From: JADJPO01 sp046330955
GTDB lineage: Bacteria > Actinomycetota > Actinomycetes > Actinomycetales > Kineosporiaceae
Assembly: GCA_046330955.1 (NCBI GenBank)
Contig: JAXLRT010000008.1
Span: 132,337-196,336 of the forward strand
Direction of reading: 5' to 3'
Length of the DNA stretch: 64,000 bases
Part shown: positions 15,405 through 24,145 of the stretch, piece by piece
Numbering within the stretch: the first letter of the stretch is position 1
Layout of the letters: each line of letters begins with the position of its first letter
The notes under the pieces: generated by a model
What the model was told of the DNA's origin: nothing
Database searches by the model: none
The model's input: only the letters and a program-made list of their open reading frames with translations
Position numbers and translations under genes: made by a program

Positions 15405-16934
15405 GTGGCCAACTGGTTCATCAACGTCGACGGGTTCACCTCGGGCCCGCATCCGGTGGACCACGTCCGTCACTGGGTCACCCACCGGCAGCTGCCCGAG
15501 GCCACCCTGTTCTGGCCGGACGGCGGCAGCAGCTGGCTGGCCACCGCCCAGGCCGCGCCCCTGATCCTCGATGCGGCAGGCCCCGCACCCGCGCCCTGGG
15601 CGGGCACAACGCCCGCCGCGCGGCCGGTTGGCACTGCGGTGCCCGCGTCGGCGTCGGCGCCCAGCCCCATGCCCCAACCCGGCGCCATGCCTCCCGCGGG
15701 GATGCCGCAGCCGAACGGCATACCTCACCCCGGCGTCCGGCCGAGCACCCCGACGCCGGCCGAGACCTCCTACCCGGGTCACGCCACCTACTCCGCCCCC
15801 TATGCCGTCGCCTACGCTCCCCCGCACGGCGCGCCTCACGGCTACGGCTACCCGGCACATCAGGCACCGCGTGGCGGGCTGCACGCCTTCGCCGACCGGT
15901 TGGCCGACTTCGCCGGCGTCGAGCGGATCACGGGGTTCCGGCCGCGGGAACTGATGTCCCTGGCGTTGCGCAAGCACGGCCAGGACGAGCTGGAGCAGAC
16001 CTTCGCCACCGGCCTGCCGGGCTTCACCCCGCCGCTCGAGAAGGTGTTGTCCGACTGGCCCAAACCGTGGATCTTCGTACGGCTGTACCTGACCGCCTCG
16101 ATGCTCTTCCTGGGATTCGTGGCCCTGGTCGAGGTCTTCGAGAACTACAACCTGCTGCCCGGCCTGCTCGTGGTGGGCAGCTTCGCCGTCCCGCTGTCGG
16201 TGTTGGTGCTGTTCTTCGAGCTCAACACCCCCCGCAACATCTCGCTCTACGCCATCACCCGCGCATTCCTCATCGGCGGCGTGATCTCGCTGGCGATCAC
16301 GCTGGTGCTGATCCAGTTCGGCAACAGTCAGAACGCGATCCTCGGCCCACTGCTCACCGGCATCCTCGAAGAGGTCGGCAAGCTGCTCGCGGTATTCGTG
16401 ATCGCCCTGCGCATGCCCGGCCTGCGCTATCCCTGGATCCTCAACGGCATGCTGTTCGGGGCGGCGGTGGGCGCCGGGTTCGCCGCGTTCGAGTCCGCCG
16501 GCTATGCCATGACGACCATGCTCACCGAGAGCAGCGAATCCGGGCTGGGGGTCGGCCCGGCCATCACCGTGATCTTCCTTCGGGGGGCGCTGGCCCCCTT
16601 CGGCCACGTGGTGTGGACCGCCCTGGCCGCCGGCGCGCTGTGGCGGGTGAAGCGTGATCGGGCCATGAGCCCGGCCATGTTGGTCGATCTGCGCGTCCTG
16701 CGGGTGTTGATCATGGTGATCGCCCTGCACGCCATCTGGGACTTCGGCGTCCAGCTGCCGTTCATGCTGAAGTACGCCGCCCTCGGCGTGACCGCCTGGG
16801 TGCTGGTGCTCGGCATGGTCACCGCCGGGTTGAAGCAGATCAAGGCCACTCAGGTCAACGCCGCGCGGGGTGGATCCAACCTGCCGCAGCCCACGGCACT
16901 GCAACCGACGGTGCCGCCGGTCGGCAGCCGGTGA
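15405..16934 (+). CDS. PrsW-family intramembrane metalloprotease with N-terminal GYF_2 domain
   Basis: A 509-residue membrane protein. Residues 1-50 are a GYF_2-like domain (WFINVDGFTSGPHPVDHVR). A Pro/Ala/Thr-rich linker runs to about 145. Then follow about eight membrane helices with the PrsW metal-site motifs: ILEEVGKLLAVF, GFAAFESAGY and HAIWDFG. PrsW proteases cleave membrane-bound anti-sigma factors; the target here is unknown. The GTG at 15405 follows GGGGGTCGAGGC, and translation from it gives the intact GYF_2 domain. Confidence 0.9.
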   Translation: MANWFINVDGFTSGPHPVDHVRHWVTHRQLPEATLFWPDGGSSWLATAQAAPLILDAAGPAPAPWAGTTPAARPVGTAVPASASAPSPMPQPGAMPPAGMPQPNGIPHPGVRPSTPTPAETSYPGHATYSAPYAVAYAPPHGAPHGYGYPAHQAPRGGLHAFADRLADFAGVERITGFRPRELMSLALRKHGQDELEQTFATGLPGFTPPLEKVLSDWPKPWIFVRLYLTASMLFLGFVALVEVFENYNLLPGLLVVGSFAVPLSVLVLFFELNTPRNISLYAITRAFLIGGVISLAITLVLIQFGNSQNAILGPLLTGILEEVGKLLAVFVIALRMPGLRYPWILNGMLFGAAVGAGFAAFESAGYAMTTMLTESSESGLGVGPAITVIFLRGALAPFGHVVWTALAAGALWRVKRDRAMSPAMLVDLRVLRVLIMVIALHAIWDFGVQLPFMLKYAALGVTAWVLVLGMVTAGLKQIKATQVNAARGGSNLPQPTALQPTVPPVGSR

Positions 16935-17080
16935 GTTCCGCTCGGCGGTCCGCCGGCGACACCCCAGCGACCGGCGGGTGACCTGCGGCGAACCATTGCG
17001 TAGGTTGAGCCTCTGGAATTGCACCAGCAGTGCACGTCGATCCTGGCCCATCACGGCCGTAGGGATGAGGGAGTCCACCC

Positions 17081-18364
17081 ATGAGTCACACCTGTCGCAT
17101 CGAGCTCGACGGAACGTCGCACGACTTCCCGGTGATCGAGGGCACCGAGAACGAACTCGCCATCGACATCAGCAAACTGCGCGACACGACGGGCTACATC
17201 ACCCTGGACGACGGCTACGGCAACACCGGGTCGTGCAAGTCGGCCGTCACCTACATCGACGGGGACGCCGGCATCCTGCGCTACCGGGGCATCCCGATCG
17301 AGACCCTGGCCGAGCACAGCTCGTTCATCGAGGCCGCCTGGCTGGTGATCTTCGGCAAGCTGCAGACCCCGGCCGACCGCGACCGGTTCAGTGACCTGCT
17401 CACCGAGAACTCCGCGATGCCGCTGAGCATGCGCAAGCACTTCGACGCCTTCCCGCCGAACGCGCACCCCATGGCCATCCTGTCCGCGATGATCAACTCG
17501 CTCAGCGTGCACGAGCCGCAGGCGCACATCGACGACGACTGGGCGCTCGAGATGGTCGCCGCCCGGCTGATCTCCAAGGTGCGCACCATCGCCGCGGCGA
17601 GCTACAAGTCCTCGATCGATCAGGCGATCATGCACCCGCGCTACGACCTGAAGTACGTCGACAACTTCTTGCACATGATGTTCTCGCAGCCGTATCACGA
17701 GTACCACCCGTCCCCCGAGGTCTCGCGGGCGCTGAACCTGTTCCTGTTGCTGCACGCCGACCACGAGCAGAACTGCTCCACGTCCACGGTGCGCATGGTG
17801 GCCTCCAGCCAGGCCAACATGTACGCCAGCTGCGCGGCCGGCGTCTGTGCGCTCTGGGGCCCGCTGCACGGGGGCGCCAATGTCGCGGTGATGGACATGC
17901 TGGAGGAGATCAAGGAGCGCAAGATCCCGGTCTCCGAGTACGTGCGCAAGGTCAAGGACAAGGAGGACGGCGTCAAGCTGATGGGCTTCGGCCACCGGGT
18001 CTACAAGAACTTCGACCCGCGTTCGAAGATCCTGCGCGAGGCCGCCGAGAAGGTGCTGGCGCAGAGCGGCGGCGACGAGCTGCTCGACATCGCCACCGAG
18101 CTGGCCGACGCCGCGCTCAACGACGACTACTTCATCGAGCGCAAGCTGTACCCGAACGTCGACTTCTACTCGGGCATGATCCTGCGCGCGATCGGCATCC
18201 CGACCAACATGTTCACGGTCATGTTCGCCATCGGCCGCATGCCGGGCTGGATCGCCAACTGGAAGGAGATCCACGACGACCCGAAGTCGCGGATCTACCG
18301 ACCGCGCCAGGTGTACGTGGGCAACACCCAGAGCGAGTGGGTCCCCCGCGACGCACGAGGCTGA
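17081..18364 (+). CDS. gltA: Citrate synthase, type II
   Basis: A 427-residue citrate synthase, which condenses acetyl-CoA and oxaloacetate at the entry of the TCA cycle. It starts with the N-terminal beta domain seen in hexameric type II enzymes (SHTCRIELDGTSHDFPVIEG). Active-site segments are present: ILRYRGIPIE, GPLHGGANVAV (catalytic His) and MGFGHRVYKNFDPR (second His and Arg), and RPRQVYVG at the end. The ATG at 17081 has GAGGGAG upstream. It is monocistronic, followed by a strong terminator hairpin. Confidence 0.97.
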   Translation: MSHTCRIELDGTSHDFPVIEGTENELAIDISKLRDTTGYITLDDGYGNTGSCKSAVTYIDGDAGILRYRGIPIETLAEHSSFIEAAWLVIFGKLQTPADRDRFSDLLTENSAMPLSMRKHFDAFPPNAHPMAILSAMINSLSVHEPQAHIDDDWALEMVAARLISKVRTIAAASYKSSIDQAIMHPRYDLKYVDNFLHMMFSQPYHEYHPSPEVSRALNLFLLLHADHEQNCSTSTVRMVASSQANMYASCAAGVCALWGPLHGGANVAVMDMLEEIKERKIPVSEYVRKVKDKEDGVKLMGFGHRVYKNFDPRSKILREAAEKVLAQSGGDELLDIATELADAALNDDYFIERKLYPNVDFYSGMILRAIGIPTNMFTVMFAIGRMPGWIANWKEIHDDPKSRIYRPRQVYVGNTQSEWVPRDARG

Positions 18365-18382
18365 TCCGCTTCACCCGTTCTT

Positions 18383-18445
18383 GATCGGCGTCCGGCATGG
18401 CCTTTCCCCGTCGCCAGGGGGGAGAAGCCCTGTCGGACGCCGATC
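18383..18445 (+). terminator. Hairpin downstream of gltA
   Basis: A perfect 12-bp inverted repeat GATCGGCGTCCG (18383-18394) with its complement at 18434-18445, plus a partly complementary interior (CCTTTCCCC against GGGGGGAGAAG). It lies 18 bases after the gltA stop and just before the stop of the convergent gene, fitting a bidirectional terminator. Confidence 0.7.
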
Positions 18446-18450
18446 ACGTG

Positions 18451-19071
18451 TCAGCCGAGATCCAGCACCATCCCCGCACTCTCGGGGCGAAATCCCATCG
18501 ACCGCAGGTAGCTGATGTGGCTGGCGGTGTCGGCCGGGGCGACCAGCCGGGTCAGCCCGACCTCGCGGAACACCCGCGCCCCGGGTCCGTAGAGCCACCG
18601 CCCGAGACGCGAGTCGCGGTAGGGCCGCAGCACGTAATCCAGGACGACGACCAGCTCGTGGCCCTGCCGTCGTCCCACCAGCGCCCCGGCGGGTAGGCCG
18701 TCACGGGTCAGCAGCCAGGCGCAGCCATCGCTGGGCACCCCGGCGAACTTCGGCTGGAACTGCCGGATGTCGGCGTCGTGGCTGTGCAGGAAGTCGAGCA
18801 GGAACGGCGCATCGACGGCGATCGGGACGGCGCCGAGGTCACGGCCCGAGCCCGAGAACTCCTTGCGCAGGAACCAGAGGTTCAGCACCGCGATGCAGGC
18901 ATTGGTGATCACGACCGGGATCGAGCCGATCAACAGGCCGTAGCCGACGAAGACGACCGAACCGGCCAGGGAGATCACCCGCAGCCGGACCACGGAGGTC
19001 ATCGCCAGCGAGAGCACGACCAGGGCCGAGGCCAGATAGCCGATCAGTTCGACTCCGTCGAGAGCGGGCAT
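18451..19071 (-). CDS. YgjV-like membrane domain fused to a GNAT-like domain
   Basis: A 206-residue protein. Residues 1-75 hold three membrane helices in the arrangement of YgjV-type inner-membrane proteins (ELIGYLASALVVLSLAMTSV; LRVISLAGSVVFVGYGLLIG; ITNACIAVLNLWFL). Residues about 85-206 look like a GNAT domain (DYVLRPYRDSRLGRWLYG acetyl-CoA region, then THISYLRSMGF-type end, here SHISYLRSMGF). The family role is unknown; I infer a membrane-tethered acetyltransferase. It is divergent from the glucose-6-phosphate dehydrogenase gene by 50 bases. Confidence 0.75.
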   Translation of the reverse strand: MPALDGVELIGYLASALVVLSLAMTSVVRLRVISLAGSVVFVGYGLLIGSIPVVITNACIAVLNLWFLRKEFSGSGRDLGAVPIAVDAPFLLDFLHSHDADIRQFQPKFAGVPSDGCAWLLTRDGLPAGALVGRRQGHELVVVLDYVLRPYRDSRLGRWLYGPGARVFREVGLTRLVAPADTASHISYLRSMGFRPESAGMVLDLG

Positions 19072-19121
19072 CGGGCCATGCTAGAGGGCCGCCGGTCCCG
19101 CCGGGATGACATGCTGGCGCC

Positions 19122-20171
19122 ATGACGAGCGGCGGATCGGCACCCCTGCGCATCGGGTACAAGGCCTCGGCCGAGCAGTTCAGCCCCCAGGACCTGGCGC
19201 GCTACGCCGTCCTGGCAGAACAGGTGGGACTCGACAGCGTCACCATCTCGGACCACTTCCAGCCCTGGCGCCTCACCGGCGGCCACGCGCCGTCCTCGCT
19301 GGTGTGGTTGGCGAACGTGGCGGCCCGCACCGAGCGGGTGCTGCTCGGGACGTCGGTACTCACCCCGACGTTCCGGTACAACCCCGCGGTCATCGCCCAG
19401 TCGTTCGCCACCCTGGCCTGCCTCGCCCCGGGCCGGGTGATGCTCGGCGTCGGCACCGGCGAGGCGCTCAACGAGGTCGCCGTGGGGGCGGTGGGGGTCG
19501 GGGACGACGCCTGGCCCGAGTTCAAGGAGCGGTTCGCCCGGCTGCGCGAGGCGGTGGACCTGATCCGCCGGCTGTGGACGCAGGACCGGGTCGACTTCGA
19601 GGGCGCCTACTACCGCACCACGGATGCCGCGATCTACGACCGACCGGACCAGGTGGTGCCGATCTACATCGCGGCCGGCGGTCCGGTGGTCGCCAAGTAC
19701 GCCGGACGGGCCGGCGACGGCTTCATCGCCACCTCGGGCAAGGGCCGCGAACTCTACGCCGACAAGCTGATCCCTGCTGTGGCGCAAGGGGTTTCCGATT
19801 CCGGCCGAGCCGCGGGCGCCGTGGATCGCATGATCGAGATCAAGGTCTCGTGGGACCCCGACCCGGATCTCGCCCTGGAGAACACCCGGTTCTGGGCGCC
19901 GCTGTCGCTGTCCGCCGAGCAGAAGCACTCGATCCACTCCCCCGCCGAGATGGAGGCCGCCGCCGACGCCCTGCCCATCGAGCAGGTGGCCACCCGGTGG
20001 ATCGTCGCCTCGCGTCCCGAGGACGTGGTCGAGGCGGTCAAGGTCTACACCGACCTCGGGTTCACCCACCTGGTGCTGCACGGCCCGGGCCACGACCAGG
20101 AGCGCTTCCTGCGGACCTTCGCCGACCAGGTGCTGCCCGGGCTGCGCGAGCTCGTGCCTCAGGCGAGCTGA
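19122..20171 (+). CDS. fgd: F420-dependent glucose-6-phosphate dehydrogenase
   Basis: A 349-residue luciferase-like barrel enzyme that oxidises glucose 6-phosphate while reducing F420, supplying F420H2 to other enzymes. Family-defining segments are intact: LRIGYKASAEQFSP, TISDHFQPW (proton-transfer His), LLGTSVLTPTFRYNPAV, GVGTGEALNE, IYIAAGGPVVAKYAGRAGDG, RFWAPLSLSAEQKHSI and ALPIEQVATRWIVAS. Length and motifs match mycobacterial FGD1, with a small insert after GEALNEVAV. It shows that the host makes F420, consistent with the PPOX and Ddn-type genes in this window. The stop overlaps the convergent CoA-transferase end. Confidence 0.96.
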   Translation: MTSGGSAPLRIGYKASAEQFSPQDLARYAVLAEQVGLDSVTISDHFQPWRLTGGHAPSSLVWLANVAARTERVLLGTSVLTPTFRYNPAVIAQSFATLACLAPGRVMLGVGTGEALNEVAVGAVGVGDDAWPEFKERFARLREAVDLIRRLWTQDRVDFEGAYYRTTDAAIYDRPDQVVPIYIAAGGPVVAKYAGRAGDGFIATSGKGRELYADKLIPAVAQGVSDSGRAAGAVDRMIEIKVSWDPDPDLALENTRFWAPLSLSAEQKHSIHSPAEMEAAADALPIEQVATRWIVASRPEDVVEAVKVYTDLGFTHLVLHGPGHDQERFLRTFADQVLPGLRELVPQAS

Positions 20172-21387
20172 GCGACGACCCCCGCCGCCAACAGCCGCTC
20201 GATCTCTGCGGCACTGAAACCCCGTGCCAGCAACACCTCTCGGGTGTCGGCGCCGGCTGGACGGGACGGGCTCGGCTCCCCCGCCGGCGTGGCCGAGAAC
20301 CGCGGCGCCACCCGGGGTTGCACCGCGCCGTCCACCTCGGTGAACACCCCACGGGCGGCCAGATGCGGGTGGGACGGCGCCTCGCTCAGTCCCAGCACCG
20401 GGGCCACGCAGGCATCGGTGCCGTCGAAGTGGGCCGCCCACTCCTCGCGCGTCCGGGTGGCGAAGACCTCGGTGAACAGCCGCCGCTGCTCGGGCCAGGA
20501 CGCCTCGTCCCACTGCGCCCGGCGCAGGTCCTCGCGATCACCCAGGCCCAGGCCGTCGAGCAGCGCGGCGTAGAACTGCGGCTCCAGCGGCCCGACGGCG
20601 ACGAACTTGCCGTCCGCGCAGCGATAGGTGTCGTAGAACGGCAGCCCGCCGTCCAGCATGTTGACGCCCCGCTCGTCACGCCACATCCCCGCGCCGTGCA
20701 TGGCGTACAGCATCGTCACCAGCGACGCCGCGCCGTCCACCATGGCCGCATCGATCACCTGGCCGGCACCGGTGGCCTGCCGGGCGTGCAACGCCGAGAG
20801 CACCCCGACGAGCAGGTACAGCGTGCCGCCGCCGAAGTCGGCCAGCAGGTTGGCCGGAACCACGGGCCGCTCGGCGGTACCCACCAGTGCAGTGCACCCG
20901 TGATGGCCGCATAGGTGATGTCGTGCCCGGCGCGCTGCGCCCAGGGGCCGTCCTGGCCCCACCCGGTCATCCGGGCGTAGATCAGGCGCGAATTGCGCGC
21001 CAGGCAGTCCTGCGGGCCGAGCCCGAGCCGTTCACTCACCCCGGGCCGCCAGCCCTCGAGCAGCACGTCGGCCCGCTCGATCAGCCGCATCGCCACGGCG
21101 GCGCCCTCGGGGTGCTTCAGGTCGACGGCCACCGAGGGACGCGATCGGTTCAGGCCACTGAGCGCGCTCGACAGCGCGCCACCACCGTCGGGCCGATCGA
21201 TCCGGACGACGTCCGCGCCCAGCTCCGCCAGGATCAACGCGGCGAACGGCGCCGGGCCGATGCCGGCGAGCTCGACCACGACGAGCCCCGCGAGAGGACC
21301 GCGGCCGCCCGGTCCCGTGCCGCGGGATTCCCCGGGCGAGAACGAGTGACGGTCGGACGGTGGCCCCTGCGGGGTGGCGCTGGTCAT
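20159..21387 (-). pseudogene. CaiB/BaiF-type CoA-transferase (alpha-methylacyl-CoA racemase-like), frameshifted
   Basis: Two frames together give one class III CoA-transferase. The first (21387 to about 20880) covers LAGLVVVELAGIGPAPFAAL, the Asp/Arg strand and GWGQDGPWAQRAGHDITYAA. The second continues from GTAERPVVPANLLADFGGG to the end, with GVNMLDGGLPFYDTYRCADG. Continuity needs one extra base in the C-run at 20880-20882 (plus strand). Both halves are otherwise intact, so this is either a recent single-base loss or a sequencing error in a homopolymer. If intact it would be about 408 residues and act on branched acyl-CoA. Divergent from the enoyl-CoA hydratase. Confidence 0.85.
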
Positions 21388-21434
21388 CGGCCGCCTACTC
21401 TACGGGCAGACAATTCACTCCCACCGGAGGATCG

Positions 21435-22235
21435 ATGACGCCGGCGCACTCCCTGCCCAGTCGCACCGAGCTGGTCGCGATCACCGTCGAGGGCGCCGTC
21501 GGCCGGATCACTCTGAACGCCCCCGAACGGCTGAACGCGGTCGACGCCGACATGCTCGAGTCGATCTCGGACGGCGTGAGCGCACTCGGTGCCCACCCCG
21601 ACGTCCGGGTGATCACGCTGACCGGCACCGGACGGGGCTTCTGCTCCGGCGCACACCTGAGCGCGGTGTCGAGCCTGGACGACGTCGGCGCCACCACCCT
21701 GGACTGCGTGGGCCGCGCGATCCGAACCCTGATCGCCTCCCGGGTGCCGGTGCTCGGCCTGGTGAACGGGGTGACCGCGGGCGTGGGATTCTCGCTCGCA
21801 CTGGCCACGCACTACGTCCTGGCCACCGAGTCGGCCTCGTTCCTGTTGGGCTTCAACAAGATCGGGTTGATGCCGGACGGCGCGGCGACCGCCCTGGTCG
21901 CCGCCTCGGCCGGACGTAGCCGCGCCCTGCGCCTGGCCCTGACCGGCGAACAGATCTCGGCGGCCACGGCCCTGGACTGGGGCCTGATCGCCCAGACCTG
22001 CCCCGATGAGCAGTTCGGCGAGGTGGCACGCGGGTTGGAGCAGGCGTTCGCGAACGGTGCACACCTGGCGCTGGCCGCCACGACCGAGGCCATCAACGCG
22101 GCCACGCTGCCCGCGCTGGACCAGGTCCTCGGCCGCGAGGAGCTGGGGCAACGGCACCTGCTGACGACCGACGACTTCCGCGAGGGCGTGACCGCGTTCA
22201 CGGAGCGCCGCGCCCCCCAGTTCCGCGGAGAGTGA
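21435..22235 (+). CDS. Enoyl-CoA hydratase/isomerase family protein
   Basis: A 266-residue crotonase-fold enzyme. The oxyanion-hole regions are GRGFCSGAHLSAV and NGVTAGVGFSLALATHYVLA. The segment FLLGFNKIGLMPDGAAT lacks the first catalytic Glu of true hydratases and has Asp in the later position, as in PaaG/Dci-type isomerases, so an isomerase role is plausible. The ATG at 21435 has GGAGG four bases upstream; a longer in-frame start at 21360 would run into the divergent CoA-transferase gene and is unlikely. Confidence 0.9.
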   Translation: MTPAHSLPSRTELVAITVEGAVGRITLNAPERLNAVDADMLESISDGVSALGAHPDVRVITLTGTGRGFCSGAHLSAVSSLDDVGATTLDCVGRAIRTLIASRVPVLGLVNGVTAGVGFSLALATHYVLATESASFLLGFNKIGLMPDGAATALVAASAGRSRALRLALTGEQISAATALDWGLIAQTCPDEQFGEVARGLEQAFANGAHLALAATTEAINAATLPALDQVLGREELGQRHLLTTDDFREGVTAFTERRAPQFRGE

Positions 22236-22480
22236 TCACGGGGCGAGATCCCGTCACCGTCGGTGTTCACGCCGCCCGTACTGTCTGCTGGCCACACCCG
22301 GCGCTACGGTTCGTCACCAAGATCAACATTAAACAACCACCCCGATCCTGCTGAACCGTTCGAGGGTGTCGCCGCAACCTGAGCGGCGGATCGGCCGTGA
22401 CGTGCAATGATCCAACACGTGGCCCACCACGGTCCGTTTGTTGTGCCTTTGTGCACCTACGGAACGGCGCGCCCAGGATT

Positions 22481-22497
22481 GATTACAGAGAGTAATC
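22481..22497. promoter_or_regulatory. Inverted repeat just upstream of the GGDEF gene
   Basis: GATTAC (22481-22486) and GTAATC (22492-22497) form a 6-bp inverted repeat with five bases between, ending four bases before the ATG. It stands in the AT-richest part of the 266-base gap 22236-22501, which otherwise holds nothing recognised. It could be an operator or affect ribosome access. Confidence 0.3.
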
Positions 22498-22501
22498 GAT
22501 C

Positions 22502-24046
22502 ATGAGTACGCAGCAGCGGGAGGCCAGGATCCGGTCCTACGAGTTGGTTGAACTCGGACAGATCGACCCGCGACCGAACGAGATCGACGAGCTGATGGCG
22601 TCGGCCCGCCAGAACGGCTGGGCCGATGTCGAGTTCATGTTGCAGCTCGCCCGGTTCGCCGCGGCGCTGGATCAGGCCGAGGACGCCGCGGAGCACCTGG
22701 CGGGCATGTTCGCGGCGGCCGAGGCGTCGGACAACGACGCGCTGCTCGCCACCGCGCTGGCCATGCGAGCCCACTCACCCCTCGAGGACGAGCAGGAGTG
22801 GGCGGCGGCCTCGAGCGATCTGGCCCGAGCCGTGGCCCTGCTCGACGACGGCAACGGGGATCCGGTCGACCGGCCGATGGCCTACACCTCCTGTGGGCTC
22901 TCGTACCACACCCGTGGGCTGTGGGAGCTCGCCCTCGAGATGCACGATCTCGCTGCCGAGGCCCTGGCCGAGGTGCCGCCCGGGTATGCCCGGATCGCGA
23001 CGCTGGCGCGACGCGTGATCATCCTGAACCAGCTCGAGAGCGTGGTGCCCCTGGCCTGCTCCCTGGCCGAGGTCGGCGCCCGGGACGAAGCCCGCGCGCT
23101 CGCCCACGCCCGCCCGCGACTCGCGCGGGAGTTCCTGCAGGGCATGCCCCGGTTGTGGGAAGACGAGACGGCGGCCCTGGACTATCTGATGGCGGCGTTC
23201 GCCGGTGAGACGGACGATCGGTCCTCCGAGGAACTCATGAACCGGCTGCACCCGCTCCACCGCCCTCGCTATCGCGCCTGCATCCACCTCGGCCGGGCGA
23301 TTCGTGACGCCGACCAGGGCAACGGCAACGCCGCGGCCGCCCATGCCGAGATCGCCTTGATGCACCTGGACCACGAGAGCGAGGCGGGTATGAGGGCCTA
23401 CATCCTCAGCCTGACCACGCTGGCCGGTCCGCCCGCGCGATCCTGGCGCCGCTACGCCGAGGCGATCGCCCGGCAACGGTGGCAGGCACACCTGACGGAC
23501 ATGGCGGCGGCACGCACCCAGATCGAGCTGGCTCGCGTCGTCCTGGAGAATCAGCGGCTGTCCGAACGGGCCTACGTCGACGAGCTCACCGGTCTGGCCA
23601 ACCGGCACGCCTACGCCCGCCATCTCACCCGGTTGCGTCACGAACGCGCGGACGAGCAGGTCGCCGCCTTCATGATCGACGTGGATCGCTTCAAGGCGGT
23701 CAACGACACCTATGGCCACCCGGTGGGCGACGAGGTGCTGCGTCGCGTCGCGTCGGTGCTGGTGGAGCTCACCCGGGCCGGTGACCTCGCCGTCCGCATG
23801 GGCGGCGACGAGTTCCTCGTCTTCCTGTCGGGCACCTCCCGGATGGACCTGCCACGCCGAGGTGAGGACCTGCTCGCCGGAGTGAGCAACCACCCCTGGG
23901 ACGAGGTGGCCCCAGGTCTGCGCATCACCGTCAGCGCCGGCATGGCGACCGGGCCGTCGATCGAGGCCGACCGGCTCGTCGAGCAGGCGGATCAACGGCT
24001 CTACGCGGCGAAGTCCGCCGGCCGGGGACGACTGATCGACTCCTGA
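22502..24046 (+). CDS. GGDEF-domain diguanylate cyclase with TPR-like sensor region
   Basis: A 514-residue soluble protein. Residues 1-340 are all-helical with TPR-like pairs (for example YTSCGLSYHTRGLWELALEM), probably a protein-binding sensor. A short coiled segment leads to a GGDEF domain (about 355-510): DELTGLANRHAY, IDVDRFKAVNDTYGHPVGDE and the active site MGGDEF (434-438). An inhibitory RxxD site sits five residues upstream (RAGD, 425-428). All catalytic residues are present, so it should make cyclic di-GMP with product inhibition. No EAL domain and no membrane segment. Confidence 0.92.
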   Translation: MSTQQREARIRSYELVELGQIDPRPNEIDELMASARQNGWADVEFMLQLARFAAALDQAEDAAEHLAGMFAAAEASDNDALLATALAMRAHSPLEDEQEWAAASSDLARAVALLDDGNGDPVDRPMAYTSCGLSYHTRGLWELALEMHDLAAEALAEVPPGYARIATLARRVIILNQLESVVPLACSLAEVGARDEARALAHARPRLAREFLQGMPRLWEDETAALDYLMAAFAGETDDRSSEELMNRLHPLHRPRYRACIHLGRAIRDADQGNGNAAAAHAEIALMHLDHESEAGMRAYILSLTTLAGPPARSWRRYAEAIARQRWQAHLTDMAAARTQIELARVVLENQRLSERAYVDELTGLANRHAYARHLTRLRHERADEQVAAFMIDVDRFKAVNDTYGHPVGDEVLRRVASVLVELTRAGDLAVRMGGDEFLVFLSGTSRMDLPRRGEDLLAGVSNHPWDEVAPGLRITVSAGMATGPSIEADRLVEQADQRLYAAKSAGRGRLIDS

Positions 24047-24145
24047 GGCGGCGTCCGCAGCGGTGAATGCTTCGGCCCAGGCCGAATCAGTGCCGTGGCC
24101 CGCCGGTTTCGATCCAATGACGCCCTGAGCCGAAGGGGGGCGTCG

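Noticed and set aside
14766..17078. A 770-codon minus-strand frame covering the PPOX gene
   Set aside because: Everything upstream of 15191 is antisense to the PrsW gene and rich in His/Gln/Arg, typical of the shadow of a high-GC gene; the PPOX protein has its own ribosome site and start.
22236..22501. A small RNA or riboswitch before the GGDEF gene
   Set aside because: No conserved core of GEMM, cobalamin, TPP or SAM riboswitches could be recognised; only a 6-bp inverted repeat is visible.
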